Shown: positions 7,421-14,046, numbered from the stretch's first letter. The stretch: DNA of 14,201 nt from Bacillota bacterium (GCA_012841005.1 DUVO01000241.1:1-14201); one strand, 5' to 3'. A program made the numbers and translations. Notes: generated from the sequence alone by a model not told the origin.

Positions 7421-7540
7421 TTTGCAGACGAAGAATTATACTTATGTAATTCGGTTGAGGTACCTGGAAGGACGACCGTGCAATGCAATCGGAGGCTACA
7501 TGGTTAATAAGTGTCATGACCAGTTTGGCCAGGTAGTAAT
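7421..7540 (+). ncRNA. Candidate attenuator leader upstream of the DUF2229 operon
   Basis: A non-coding stretch between ynbB and the next operon. A possible promoter is TTGCAG, 17 bases, TGTAAT (about 7423-7451). CCAGGTAG (7529-7536), just before the terminator, can pair either perfectly with TACCTGG (7461-7467) or 7 of 8 with CTACATGG (7496-7503). CGGTTG (7452-7457) can pair with CGACCG at 7473-7478 or with CGACCG inside the terminator hairpin (7549-7554). Such exclusive pairings are what attenuators show. I recognise no known riboswitch class, so this remains a hypothesis. Confidence 0.3.
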
Positions 7541-7564
7541 AAAACACCCGACCGGGTGTTTTTA
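7541..7564 (+). terminator. Rho-independent terminator before the DUF2229 operon
   Basis: ACACCCG (7544-7550) pairs with CGGGTGT (7553-7559) around a 2-base loop (effectively a tetraloop) and is followed by TTTTTA. It can end hflX-ynbB transcription. Only 42 bases separate it from the next GTG and I see no good promoter there, so read-through or attenuation may control the downstream operon. Confidence 0.85.
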
Positions 7565-7606
7565 CTTAGTCAGTTGTTGGGAAGTAGAAGGGGGGAGGTA
7601 AAAGAA

Positions 7607-8593
7607 GTGGAAACTATCGGTGTTCCTCGGGCCCTGGCCTATTATACCTATTTTCCCTTCTGGAAAACAGTGCTGGAAGGTTTGGGGAGGGAACTGGTAG
7701 TATCTGGCACTACCAACAAAGCAATACTTGACCAGGGAGTTTCTGAAGCAACTAATGATCTGTGTGTTCCCATCAAAATTTTTTTTGGCCATGTTGTGCA
7801 GCTCAAAGGACAGGTCGATAAAATATTTGTCCCTCGCCTGGTTAATGTGAACCAGGGAGATACCTTTTGTCCCAAATTCCTCGGTTTACCCGACATGGTC
7901 GAGTACGGCATGAATGGGTTGCCACCCCTTTTTGCCCCGCGGATAGATTTGTGCAAAAAAATCAGGGGTTGGTTCGATTTGGCCAAAATGGTGGCAGAGG
8001 CTTTAAATTGTAATATGATTTCCGTATTGAAAGGATTCCAACAGGGCAAAAAAGCCCAGGCGGAGTATGACAGTCTTCTCCTCGGGGGTTATGCACCTAA
8101 AGAGGCAATGGAGCTTATGTACACGGGGCAAAAAGGGAAGGCTTCCGGTGCAGCTAAGAAACCGGTGGGTACTATTGCTCTTTTGGGATACCCCTACTCC
8201 CTTTACGACGATTTTTTAAATGGTAATTTACTTTCTAAGTTAAAGGGCTTGGGAGTGAAGGTATTGACACCGGAAATGGCACCCCCATCAGACCTTTATA
8301 GCCAGATCCGTTTGTTGCCGAAGGGCCTTTTTTGGTATTTTAGTAATCGTGTTTTGGGTGCCGGGATGTACTACCTGAGCGAGGTTAATATCGATGGCAT
8401 TGTTCATGTCAGTAATTTTGCCTGTGGTCCTGATGCTATGGTTAACAAGCTCCTTGAATTGGAGGCCAAAAAATATACCTGTCCTTTCCTGACGATTAGT
8501 TTGGACGAGCATACCGGACAAGCTGGAATACATACCAGATTAGAGGCCTTTGTAGATATGGTCAGGTGGAGGAGGCAAAGGGCATGCGAATAA
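7607..8593 (+). CDS. Acyl-CoA dehydratase activase-related protein, DUF2229/COG3580 type
   Basis: A 328-residue protein related to the subunits of 2-hydroxyglutaryl-CoA dehydratase. The start IGVPRALAYYTYFPFWK and VVSGTTNKAILDQGV are typical of COG3580. Candidate iron-sulfur ligands are Cys53 (NDLCVPIK), Cys88 (TFCPKFLGLPDM) and Cys273 (FACGPD). The C-terminus carries LDEHTGQAGIHTRLEAFVD (299-317), shared with the next gene product. GTG 7607 follows GGGGGAGGT by about 7 bases; a longer frame from TTG 7556 would run through the terminator and is rejected. It overlaps the next gene by 10 bases. By analogy, ATP-driven electron transfer from the activator encoded third in the operon would reduce a cluster in this protein pair. 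Substrate unknown; dehydration or another difficult reduction is possible. Confidence 0.85.
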   Translation: METIGVPRALAYYTYFPFWKTVLEGLGRELVVSGTTNKAILDQGVSEATNDLCVPIKIFFGHVVQLKGQVDKIFVPRLVNVNQGDTFCPKFLGLPDMVEYGMNGLPPLFAPRIDLCKKIRGWFDLAKMVAEALNCNMISVLKGFQQGKKAQAEYDSLLLGGYAPKEAMELMYTGQKGKASGAAKKPVGTIALLGYPYSLYDDFLNGNLLSKLKGLGVKVLTPEMAPPSDLYSQIRLLPKGLFWYFSNRVLGAGMYYLSEVNIDGIVHVSNFACGPDAMVNKLLELEAKKYTCPFLTISLDEHTGQAGIHTRLEAFVDMVRWRRQRACE

Positions 8594-9687
8594 CCTTTCC
8601 CTATATGGGACATTCCCATTGGGTTTTCCGGCAATTACTTTCCGAGTTGGGTCATGAACCTATCGTACCCCCGAGTCCGACAAAGCGCACCCTCGATTAT
8701 GGAACCCGCTACTCGCCGGAGTTTGCCTGCATACCCTTTAAGGTGTTGTTAGGTTCTTATTTGGAGGCAATAGAACTCGGTGCCGAGGCTGTAGTAACAA
8801 CCGGCGGGGTAGGACCCTGCCGGGCCGGCTATTATGCTCCTTTACACCAGCGCATTTTGGCCGATTTGGGATATGAAATAGACATTATCGTCCTCGAACC
8901 ACCCCTGCGGAATATGAAGGAGTTTTACCGGCAGCTGCGGAAACTAATTCCCCCTGGCATAGGGATAGGCAATCTGCTGTGTATATTACACAGGGCCTGG
9001 GTAAAACTTAATGCTATTGATCACCTGGAAAGGCTTTCCCACCAAATCAGACCCAGGGAATTGGAGCGGGGAAGGACAACAAGGGTTTTTCGCAAGTGCC
9101 TGGAATTAATTGGAGCGGCCAGGACGGTTTCCGAAATAAACGTTGCCCGAGAGGAAGGAGTCCGCCTCCTTACCGAAATACCCATTGACAGGGAAAAAGA
9201 ACTACTCAAGATAGGGATTATTGGGGAGATATATGTGGTATTAGAACCCTTTATAAATCATAATGTCCAGATTTTGTTGGAGGGAATGGGAGTACTTGCC
9301 GATCGCTCCATCTATTTGGCCGATTGGGTGCGGGGGAATGCCCTGGTACCGGGGGAAAAGGATATTAAAAGGGCGGCCCGGCCATATCTAAAGGAACTGG
9401 TCGGGGGCCATGGCTTAAATAGTATCGGTGAAACTGTTCTCTATGCCCGGCGTGGGTTTGACGGTGTTGTCCAACTGGCTCCCTTTGCCTGCATCCCGGA
9501 GATAGTTGCTAAAAGTATTATTCCTTCAGTCAGCAGGAAGTTAGGTATCCCTGTCCTTACCCTTTTCCTGGATGAACAAACCGGGGAGGCAGGAATCAAG
9601 ACTCGGCTGGAAGCCTTTGTTGACCTCCTGTTGCAAAAGAAACGGAAAGGAGCCGGTGCACAATGGAATCAGGTTACCTGGGCATAG
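8584..9687 (+). CDS. Acyl-CoA dehydratase activase-related protein, COG3581 type
   Basis: A 367-residue partner of the preceding protein. It begins MRITFPYMGHSHWVFRQLL, typical of COG3581. Cys49 (FACIPFK), Cys79 (GGVGPCRAGYY) and Cys303 (FACIPEI) are likely cluster ligands. The C-terminal LDEQTGEAGIKTRLEAFVD (329-347) is nearly identical to the same region of the upstream product, so the two are paralogues and could form a pseudo-symmetric heterodimer like HgdA/HgdB. ATG 8584 is chosen because GGAGGAGG (8568-8575) precedes it by 8 bases; the longer GTG start at 8566 would overlap that site. It overlaps the activator gene by 25 bases, which favours coupled translation. Catalysed reaction unknown. 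Confidence 0.85.
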   Translation: MRITFPYMGHSHWVFRQLLSELGHEPIVPPSPTKRTLDYGTRYSPEFACIPFKVLLGSYLEAIELGAEAVVTTGGVGPCRAGYYAPLHQRILADLGYEIDIIVLEPPLRNMKEFYRQLRKLIPPGIGIGNLLCILHRAWVKLNAIDHLERLSHQIRPRELERGRTTRVFRKCLELIGAARTVSEINVAREEGVRLLTEIPIDREKELLKIGIIGEIYVVLEPFINHNVQILLEGMGVLADRSIYLADWVRGNALVPGEKDIKRAARPYLKELVGGHGLNSIGETVLYARRGFDGVVQLAPFACIPEIVAKSIIPSVSRKLGIPVLTLFLDEQTGEAGIKTRLEAFVDLLLQKKRKGAGAQWNQVTWA

Positions 9688-10628
9688 ATGTTGGTTCGGT
9701 AAGCACAAATCTGGTTGTCATTGGGTCGGAGGCGGATGTCCTTGCTTCTGTCTATATTAGAACCCAGGGCAACCCCATTGGGGCAATCCAAAGGGGTTTA
9801 ATAATGGTGGCGGAGGAACTGGCTGATAGGGTAGAAATCAAAGCCGTCGGGACTACAGGTAGTGCCCGTAATCTGGCGGGGGTAGTAGTCGGTGCTGATC
9901 TGGTTAAGAACGAGATTACCGCCCACGCTGTTGCCAGTATCCATTCGGTACCGGGTGTAAAAACAATTTTTGAAATCGGGGGACAGGACTCAAAGATAAT
10001 AATTTTGCGGGATGGGATTGTTACTGATTTTGCCATGAATACAGTCTGTGCTGCCGGGACAGGTTCCTTTTTGGAACACCAGGCGACACGGTTAGGTATT
10101 CCCATTGAGAAGTTTGGAGAATTGGCCCTGGCAGCAAAAAACCCGGTCCGTATTGCGGGCCGTTGTACCGTTTTTGCCGAATCAGATATGATTCACAAGC
10201 AACAAACAGGACACAGGGTAGAAGATATTATTGCCGGCCTTTGTGAAGCCCTGGTCCGGAATTATTTAAACAATGTTGGTAAGGGAAAGGAACTATTGCC
10301 TCCCTTTGTTTTTCAAGGGGGAGTCGCGGCCAATGCCGGTATCAGGGCTGCCTTTACCAAAGCCCTGGGCACAGAGGCCATTGTCCCTGAGCATTACATG
10401 GTAATGGGAGCTCTGGGAGTCGCCCTCCTGGCCAAAGAAGAAGCAGAGAGCCGGCATGGGTTTGCCACAGCTTTCCGCGGATTTGCTGCCGGCAAACTCC
10501 AGTATCAGGTAGGGAGTTTTGAATGTGAAGGTTGTCCTAACCGGTGTGAGGTTGTAAACTTACGTATGGAAGGAAAAACCCTGGCCTATTGGGGTGACCG
10601 GTGTGGAAAATGGTCTAATCTTTCCTAA
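9663..10628 (+). CDS. ASKHA-family ATPase activator (HgdC/BcrA/BadF-like) with C-terminal Cys motif
   Basis: A 321-residue ATP-dependent reductase component ('archerase'). Members use a [4Fe-4S] cluster at a homodimer interface and ATP hydrolysis to push electrons at low potential into a dehydratase or double-cubane protein. The actin/Hsp70-like ATPase phosphate loops are GIDVGSVSTN (7-16) and FEIGGQDSK (103-111). The cluster cysteines are Cys129 (NTVCAAGTGSFL) and Cys168 (AGRCTVFAESD). Adenosine motif: FQGGVAANAG. Unlike HgdC (about 260 residues), it has a tail with FECEGCPNRCEV and DRCGKWS, which adds four or five cysteines and may bind a second metal centre. In many clostridia this tail links to DUF2229 domains in one long protein; here the parts are separate genes. 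ATG 9663 follows AAAGGAG by about 10 bases. Confidence 0.92.
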   Translation: MESGYLGIDVGSVSTNLVVIGSEADVLASVYIRTQGNPIGAIQRGLIMVAEELADRVEIKAVGTTGSARNLAGVVVGADLVKNEITAHAVASIHSVPGVKTIFEIGGQDSKIIILRDGIVTDFAMNTVCAAGTGSFLEHQATRLGIPIEKFGELALAAKNPVRIAGRCTVFAESDMIHKQQTGHRVEDIIAGLCEALVRNYLNNVGKGKELLPPFVFQGGVAANAGIRAAFTKALGTEAIVPEHYMVMGALGVALLAKEEAESRHGFATAFRGFAAGKLQYQVGSFECEGCPNRCEVVNLRMEGKTLAYWGDRCGKWSNLS

Positions 10629-10665
10629 AAGGAACATGGGATAAGAAAACCAAAGATAGGTTTAC

Positions 10666-10691
10666 AGGACCCACCGGGGTCCTTTTTTTTT
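10666..10691 (+). terminator. Rho-independent terminator of the activator operon
   Basis: AGGACCC (10666-10672), loop ACCG, GGGTCCT (10677-10683), then a run of T to 10691. It cleanly separates the iron-sulfur operon from cotJ. Confidence 0.93.
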
Positions 10692-10787
10692 GCCCAAAAA
10701 TTACTGATGCCTTTCCAATAATAAGGCCATTTTGGCTAAAAAAGAATAGGATATTAGCGGAAGACTATCTGAAAGGGGGTTGGGAAG

Positions 10788-10952
10788 GTGGCAGAACTCT
10801 ACCGGAAAATGCAACTGGCCCGGGCCTATGTGCCCTTCCAACAATATACAAGGCGATTTGAGCCCTTTGATGGGTTAATGCGAGGAACGATCTTCCCGGA
10901 GCTTTTTATGCCATATCGTCCCAAGGAAATGATTGGAAGGAGTGAAGGATAA
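10788..10952 (+). CDS. cotJA: Spore coat protein CotJA
   Basis: A 54-residue protein beginning MAELYRKMQLARAYVPFQQY, with FEPFDGLMRGTIFPELFMPY, the recognisable CotJA core. CotJA and CotJC interact in the inner spore coat of Bacillus. GTG 10788 is preceded by GAAAGGGGG with about 8 bases of spacing. The stop TAA (10950-10952) shares its last A with the ATG of cotJB, a tight translational coupling. In Bacillus the operon is driven by sigma-E in the mother cell. The 90 bases upstream contain an ATATT box at about 10750, but I cannot define a -10 with confidence. Confidence 0.9.
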   Translation: MAELYRKMQLARAYVPFQQYTRRFEPFDGLMRGTIFPELFMPYRPKEMIGRSEG

Positions 10953-11209
10953 TGCGGCGCGATCGAAGGGAATTACTGCTGAGGATTATGGCCCTTGATT
11001 TTACCGCCCTGGAGTTAAACCTCTATCTTGATACCCATCCCAGGGATGCTCGCGCCTTAGAGGATTATAACAAGGTGACTCAGGAATTGTTTACCCTCCG
11101 TCAGGAATATCAGGAGCGTTATGGGCCCTTGATTCACTTTGGACACGGCTTCAGTAAGTATCCCTGGCAGTGGATTGAAGAACCATGGCCCTGGGAAATG
11201 ACATTTTAA
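10952..11209 (+). CDS. cotJB: Spore coat protein CotJB
   Basis: An 85-residue protein with the CotJB signature: the helix LLRIMALDFTALELNLYLDT, then HPRDARALEDYN and the aromatic C-terminus YPWQWIEEPWPWEM. This is the family length. ATG 10952 overlaps the cotJA stop by one base, with GAAGGAGTGAAGG upstream inside cotJA. It is the middle gene of cotJABC and is needed with CotJC for correct coat assembly in Bacillus; its molecular role is unclear. Confidence 0.93.
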   Translation: MRRDRRELLLRIMALDFTALELNLYLDTHPRDARALEDYNKVTQELFTLRQEYQERYGPLIHFGHGFSKYPWQWIEEPWPWEMTF

Positions 11210-11225
11210 ATAGGGAGGAAGGAGA

Positions 11226-11798
11226 ATGTGGCTTTACGAAAAAAAACTGCAGTACCCGGTACGGGTGAGTGGGCCTAACCCCTGGTTGGCAAAGAACATT
11301 ATTACCCAGTACGGAGGCCCCGACGGAGAACTGTCAGCATCTCTGCGCTATCTAACCCAACGGTATACAATGCCCATACCGGAGGCCAAGGGTACCTTGA
11401 CCGATATCGGCACCGAAGAATTGGCCCATATGGAAATTGTTGCCGCTTTGGTGTACAACCTGATCAAGGATGCTCCTCTGGAACAGATTAAAGCCCATGG
11501 TATGGATGGATATTATGCCGATCACGACCGCGCCCTTTATTTTGTGGATGCTACCGGTAATCCCTGGACTGCGACCTATATCCAGTCCAAGGGAGATCCG
11601 ATAACCGACCTTTATGAGAATATGGCAGCGGAGGAGAAGGCCCGGTCCACCTATGAATGGTTGATCAATCTTTCTGATGATCCCCTGGTGACCGAAGCCC
11701 TCCGGTTCCTGCGCATGCGGGAAATTGTCCATTTCCAGCGTTTTGGGGAAACATTGCGCCTGGTACAGGAGTGGGCTGATAGGAAAAAGATATACTAG
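11226..11798 (+). CDS. cotJC: Spore coat protein CotJC (manganese catalase family)
   Basis: A 190-residue ferritin-like diiron/dimanganese protein of the inner spore coat. The putative metal ligands of the four-helix bundle are present: Glu35 (DGELSASLRYL), the ExxH pair Glu65/His68 (GTEELAHMEI), a Glu at 136-137 (MAAEEKARSTYE) and His169 (REIVHFQRFGE). It could therefore dispose of peroxide at the spore surface; activity is inferred. The family core YTMPIPEAKGTLTDIGTEE is present. ATG 11226 follows GGGAGGAAGG. It lies 16 bases after cotJB as the last gene of the operon. Confidence 0.94.
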   Translation: MWLYEKKLQYPVRVSGPNPWLAKNIITQYGGPDGELSASLRYLTQRYTMPIPEAKGTLTDIGTEELAHMEIVAALVYNLIKDAPLEQIKAHGMDGYYADHDRALYFVDATGNPWTATYIQSKGDPITDLYENMAAEEKARSTYEWLINLSDDPLVTEALRFLRMREIVHFQRFGETLRLVQEWADRKKIY

Positions 11799-11865
11799 GG
11801 GAGAATTCAGCAATAATCCTGGCAAGAAGCTTTACAAGAGGAGATGTTTAACTAATTTTCTTCCA

Positions 11866-11951
11866 AAGGGAGAGGCCAACAACGGTCTTTGTAGTACCTG
11901 CAATCTAAGACAGACTGGAGGTATACTCTGACCACTGTTGACCTCTCCCTT
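11866..11951 (+). repeat. Long imperfect inverted repeat / hairpin
   Basis: The 22-base arm 11866-11887 (AAGGGAGAGG...CGGTC) pairs with 11930-11951 (GACC...CCTCTCCCTT) at 19 of 22 positions. Inside it the stem resumes: GTA 11891-11893 with TAC 11924-11926, and TACCT 11895-11899 with AGGTA 11919-11923, leaving a 19-base apical loop. It could be an mRNA 3' structure after cotJC, a small RNA, or a remnant mobile element. There is no run of T after it (ATTATGGG), so it is not a standard terminator. Confidence 0.75.
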
Positions 11952-12206
11952 ATTATGGGCAAAGGTAACCCAGGATATACAGGCATTGTGAGCCAATTAT
12001 TGCCAAACAGATACTTCCTGCTCCTGCCCATATTTAGTTACCTGGGGGTAAAGGTAGGAGCTGCCATAACAATTAACTCGCCAACTGATTCCGGAAGAGT
12101 TATAATAAAAAAGGTATGGCCAGGGGGAAAAATAACCAGAGGACAAAAAATCTATAAAGGCATTAGAAAAGCAGTATTTTATCTCCTTGTGGGAAAGGGG
12201 TTCACG
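11952..12206. other. Unassigned stretch upstream of the typA relic
   Basis: The typA frame stays open upstream from ATG 11955 and would read [19 protein letters not shown] and [10 protein letters not shown], which I cannot match to a family. This is not part of normal TypA, which starts at ATG 12207 behind its own Shine-Dalgarno. A TATAAT at 12101-12106 lacks a matching -35. It may be an unrelated relic or leader DNA. Confidence 0.35.
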
Positions 12207-12612
12207 ATGAAACAGGAACTGATCCGTAGCTTAGCAATTATTGCCCATGTGGACCATGGCAAAACTACCCTTGTAGATGCAATGCTTAAACAAAGCGGTG
12301 TCTTCCATGAAAAACAAGTGGTCCAAGAGCGGGTACTGGACAGGAACGAACTGGAACGGGAACGGGGTATAACCATTATGGCCAAAAATACGATGATATT
12401 CTACAGGGGTTATAAACTGAACATTGTTGATACCCCTGGCCATGCTGATTTTGGATATACGCAGCTCCACAGCGGAAATATCTACAAAGCTTTCGCCTCC
12501 CAGGGAGATGGGATTAGAGCAGTGTCTGGAATTTATTGCTGATGACGAATTACTGGAGTTACCCCCCCGGTCCCTACGAATGCGAAAGAAAGCTATTAGA
12601 ACCCAGACTTAG
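12207..12612 (+). pseudogene. typA: typA/bipA relic with internal deletion
   Basis: TypA/BipA is a ribosome-binding translational GTPase of about 610 residues. From ATG 12207 (Shine-Dalgarno GGAAAGGGG, 6 bases of spacing) the first roughly 83 residues are typical: [20 protein letters not shown] (G1), [19 protein letters not shown] (G2) and [12 protein letters not shown] (G3). Right after HADFG the homology stops at about 12452. From there another frame reads [18 protein letters not shown] and [20 protein letters not shown], the TypA C-terminus, ending at TAG 12610-12612. So about 470 codons (around 1.4 kb) from the rest of the G domain to domain V are deleted and the two ends are out of frame. 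It cannot be a working GTPase, as it lacks NKxD. A full copy may exist elsewhere in the genome. Confidence 0.9.
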
Positions 12613-12614
12613 AT

Positions 12615-12652
12615 AAAAATGCCTCCCCTTTATTATAAAGGGAGGCATTTTA
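12615..12652. terminator. Bidirectional terminator between typA relic and lexA
   Basis: ATGCCTCCCCTTT (12620-12632) pairs with AAAGGGAGGCAT (12637-12648) with one extra C, flanked by AAAAA on the left and TTTTA on the right. It can act for the plus-strand typA relic and for lexA on the minus strand. Confidence 0.88.
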
Positions 12653-12663
12653 TCGAGCATCAT

Positions 12664-13278
12664 TTATAAGCGGCGCAGGACACCGATGACTTTACCTAAA
12701 ATGCGGATCTCCTTGGTAATAATTGGTTCCAGATGTTCATTTTCCGGCTGCAGTCGAATATAACCCTTTTCCCGGAAAAAGCGTTTTACTGTGGCTTCTT
12801 CACCGTTAAGCAGGGCAACAACTATATCTCCATTATCAGCCGTATCCTGGCGTCGGACCAGAACCAGATCGCCGTCGAGAATACCGGCTCTGATCATGCT
12901 GTCTCCTCGAACCCGTAATAAAAAGTTCTCCCCGTTGCCGACAAACTCTTTGGGTAGAGTCATGGTTCCTTCTTGGTTTTCAATTGCTAAAATCGGTTCC
13001 CCCGCAGTCACCTTACCGATGATAGGCACCGATACTGCATCGGCACGTTCATCCATGAGCACCTCGATAGCACGGGGTTTGGTAGGATCGCGGCGAATGT
13101 AACCTTTTTTTTCCAGTTGGGATAGGTGGGCATGTACAGTTGAACTGGAACGAAGGCCCAATCCCTGGCATATTTCCCGGACCGTGGGAGGATAACCACG
13201 GCATTGGATTTCGTCCTTGATGAATTGTAAAACCAGTTGTTGTTTCTCTGTTAACGATTTGGTCACCGGTATCATCAC
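12664..13278 (-). CDS. lexA: LexA repressor, master regulator of the SOS response
   Basis: A 204-residue self-cleaving repressor of full family length. The N-terminal winged helix-turn-helix is at about 8-70 ([36 protein letters not shown] as recognition region). The cleavage site Ala92-Gly93 lies in GKVTAGEPI. The catalytic Ser127 is in RVRGDSMI and Lys165 in EEATVKRFF. RecA filaments at damaged DNA trigger autocleavage, freeing SOS genes. The first ATG at 13278 is used; a second Met follows directly. The promoter and a LexA box at 13321-13334 lie upstream, so it is autoregulated. It is divergent from a yneA-like gene, as in Bacillus. Confidence 0.97.
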   Translation of the reverse strand: MMIPVTKSLTEKQQLVLQFIKDEIQCRGYPPTVREICQGLGLRSSSTVHAHLSQLEKKGYIRRDPTKPRAIEVLMDERADAVSVPIIGKVTAGEPILAIENQEGTMTLPKEFVGNGENFLLRVRGDSMIRAGILDGDLVLVRRQDTADNGDIVVALLNGEEATVKRFFREKGYIRLQPENEHLEPIITKEIRILGKVIGVLRRL

Positions 13279-13295
13279 CCTGATAAGTTTATTTT

Positions 13296-13324
13296 ATTAT
13301 AGCATATGAAGCGAGATTAGCAAA
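13296..13324 (-). promoter_or_regulatory. lexA promoter
   Basis: On the minus strand, an extended -10 TGCTATAAT has TATAAT at 13301-13296. A -35 TTTGCT (13324-13319) lies 17 bases upstream and overlaps the first bases of LexA box 1. Repression of its own gene follows from that overlap. Confidence 0.65.
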
Positions 13325-13334
13325 CAAGTGTTCG
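13321..13334. promoter_or_regulatory. LexA (SOS) box 1, lexA side
   Basis: CAAACAAGTGTTCG matches the Gram-positive SOS consensus CGAACRNRYGTTCG at all positions but the second base. It sits 43 bases upstream of the lexA start and overlaps the lexA -35. Confidence 0.8.
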
Positions 13335-13353
13335 GAAATTTTTCCGCAAATAC

Positions 13354-13383
13354 TTGACACAAACATATGTTCGCATATATAAT
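13354..13383 (+). promoter_or_regulatory. SOS-controlled promoter of the yneA-like gene, with LexA box 2 in its spacer
   Basis: A perfect TTGACA (13354-13359) and perfect TATAAT (13378-13383) are 18 bases apart. The spacer holds LexA box 2, CAAACATATGTTCG (13360-13373), starting right after the -35. LexA bound there would block polymerase, so the gene should be tightly off until DNA damage and then strongly on. Confidence 0.88.
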
Positions 13384-13416
13384 ACTCCCAGGGACATGAA
13401 TACTGGAGGGAGAAGG

Positions 13417-13704
13417 ATGATTAGGGGCAAATCCTATGGTTGGTTGTTGATCCTGTGCTTAACAAGCTTTTTATTAACTGGCTTATTTATAAATAATAGT
13501 AGGATCTCCGGGGCGAATAATATCGAAGATACAGTAGTAGTTGTGGTCGAGCCCGGTGATACATTGTGGTCAATTGCCAGGGAATATATGGGACAGGACG
13601 GAGACCCAAGACGACTGATATATGAAATAGGCCGTCTAAATGATCTCCAATCACCGCTTATATATCCTGGACAGACCCTTTTACTCCCGGTATGGCCCAG
13701 ATAA
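13417..13704 (+). CDS. yneA: YneA-like SOS cell-division inhibitor (membrane-anchored LysM protein)
   Basis: A 95-residue protein. A short basic start and one membrane helix (about 8-26, WLLILCLTSFLLTGLFI) are followed by a linker and one LysM domain (about 39-91: VVVVEPGDTLWSIAREY ... LIYPGQTLLLPV). Bacillus YneA (about 103 residues) has the same design and pauses cell division after DNA damage. LysM holds it at the cell wall. ATG 13417 follows GGAGGGAGAAGG with good spacing; longer starts at 13354 and 13396 overlap the promoter or lack a Shine-Dalgarno. Position divergent from lexA and the LexA box in its promoter support the assignment strongly. It is monocistronic here. Confidence 0.88.
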   Translation: MIRGKSYGWLLILCLTSFLLTGLFINNSRISGANNIEDTVVVVVEPGDTLWSIAREYMGQDGDPRRLIYEIGRLNDLQSPLIYPGQTLLLPVWPR

Positions 13705-13783
13705 AGGAATCCCTTACAATAATTAGGAAAATAATGGTAGGGGGAGAGTGGGTAAGGGGAGAGAAGTAAATAGCGTCCTATAA

Positions 13784-13812
13784 TTGCCGGTTCAACATGA
13801 TTCTGTTATACT
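13784..13812 (+). promoter_or_regulatory. Sigma-A promoter of the Cys-rich protein
   Basis: TTGCCG (13784-13789), 17 bases, TATACT (13807-13812), 30 bases before the ATG. Good spacing and near-consensus hexamers. Confidence 0.6.
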
Positions 13813-13842
13813 AAGGGTAAAATCCCAAGGAGATGTATCCCA

Positions 13843-14046
13843 ATGGCTGTCAAGAGATGTGTGCTGGAGGATCGGGTCTGCAATGATTGTGGTGAATGTC
13901 TTTTCTGTGATTTAGATCCCATCAAGGTATGTGATAACTGTGGCGAATGTATAGCAACCGATGCCGATTACCGTGCAATTGCCATTGATGCTATCATATT
14001 ACCAGATAAAGCACCCGGTGGTAAAAAGGCTAAGGACCAAAAATAA
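13843..14046 (+). CDS. Small Cys-rich protein with two CxxCGEC motifs
   Basis: A 67-residue protein with eight cysteines: Cys6, then Cys13-Cys16-Cys19-Cys22 at regular three-residue steps, and Cys30-Cys33-Cys36. The motif VCNDCGEC (12-19) recurs as VCDNCGEC (29-36), with CDLDP between them. This suggests a zinc- or iron-sulfur-binding knuckle pair. After residue 40 comes an acidic ADYRAIAIDAIILP segment and a lysine-rich tail. ATG 13843 has AAGGAG (13827-13832) 10 bases upstream. It has its own promoter and terminator, so it is monocistronic. Similar small proteins occur in related clostridia, with no known function as far as I recall. Confidence 0.8.
   Translation: MAVKRCVLEDRVCNDCGECLFCDLDPIKVCDNCGECIATDADYRAIAIDAIILPDKAPGGKKAKDQK

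Noticed and set aside
7383..7601. 72-codon plus-strand frame between ynbB and the DUF2229 operon
   Set aside because: It runs through the terminator hairpin at 7541-7564, lacks a good ribosome site and resembles no family.
11725..11931. 68-codon frame overlapping the end of cotJC
   Set aside because: Shadow frame through cotJC and the hairpin, without ribosome site or family resemblance.
11955..12206. N-terminal extension of the typA relic
   Set aside because: TypA homology and a good Shine-Dalgarno start at 12207; the upstream part matches nothing known to me.
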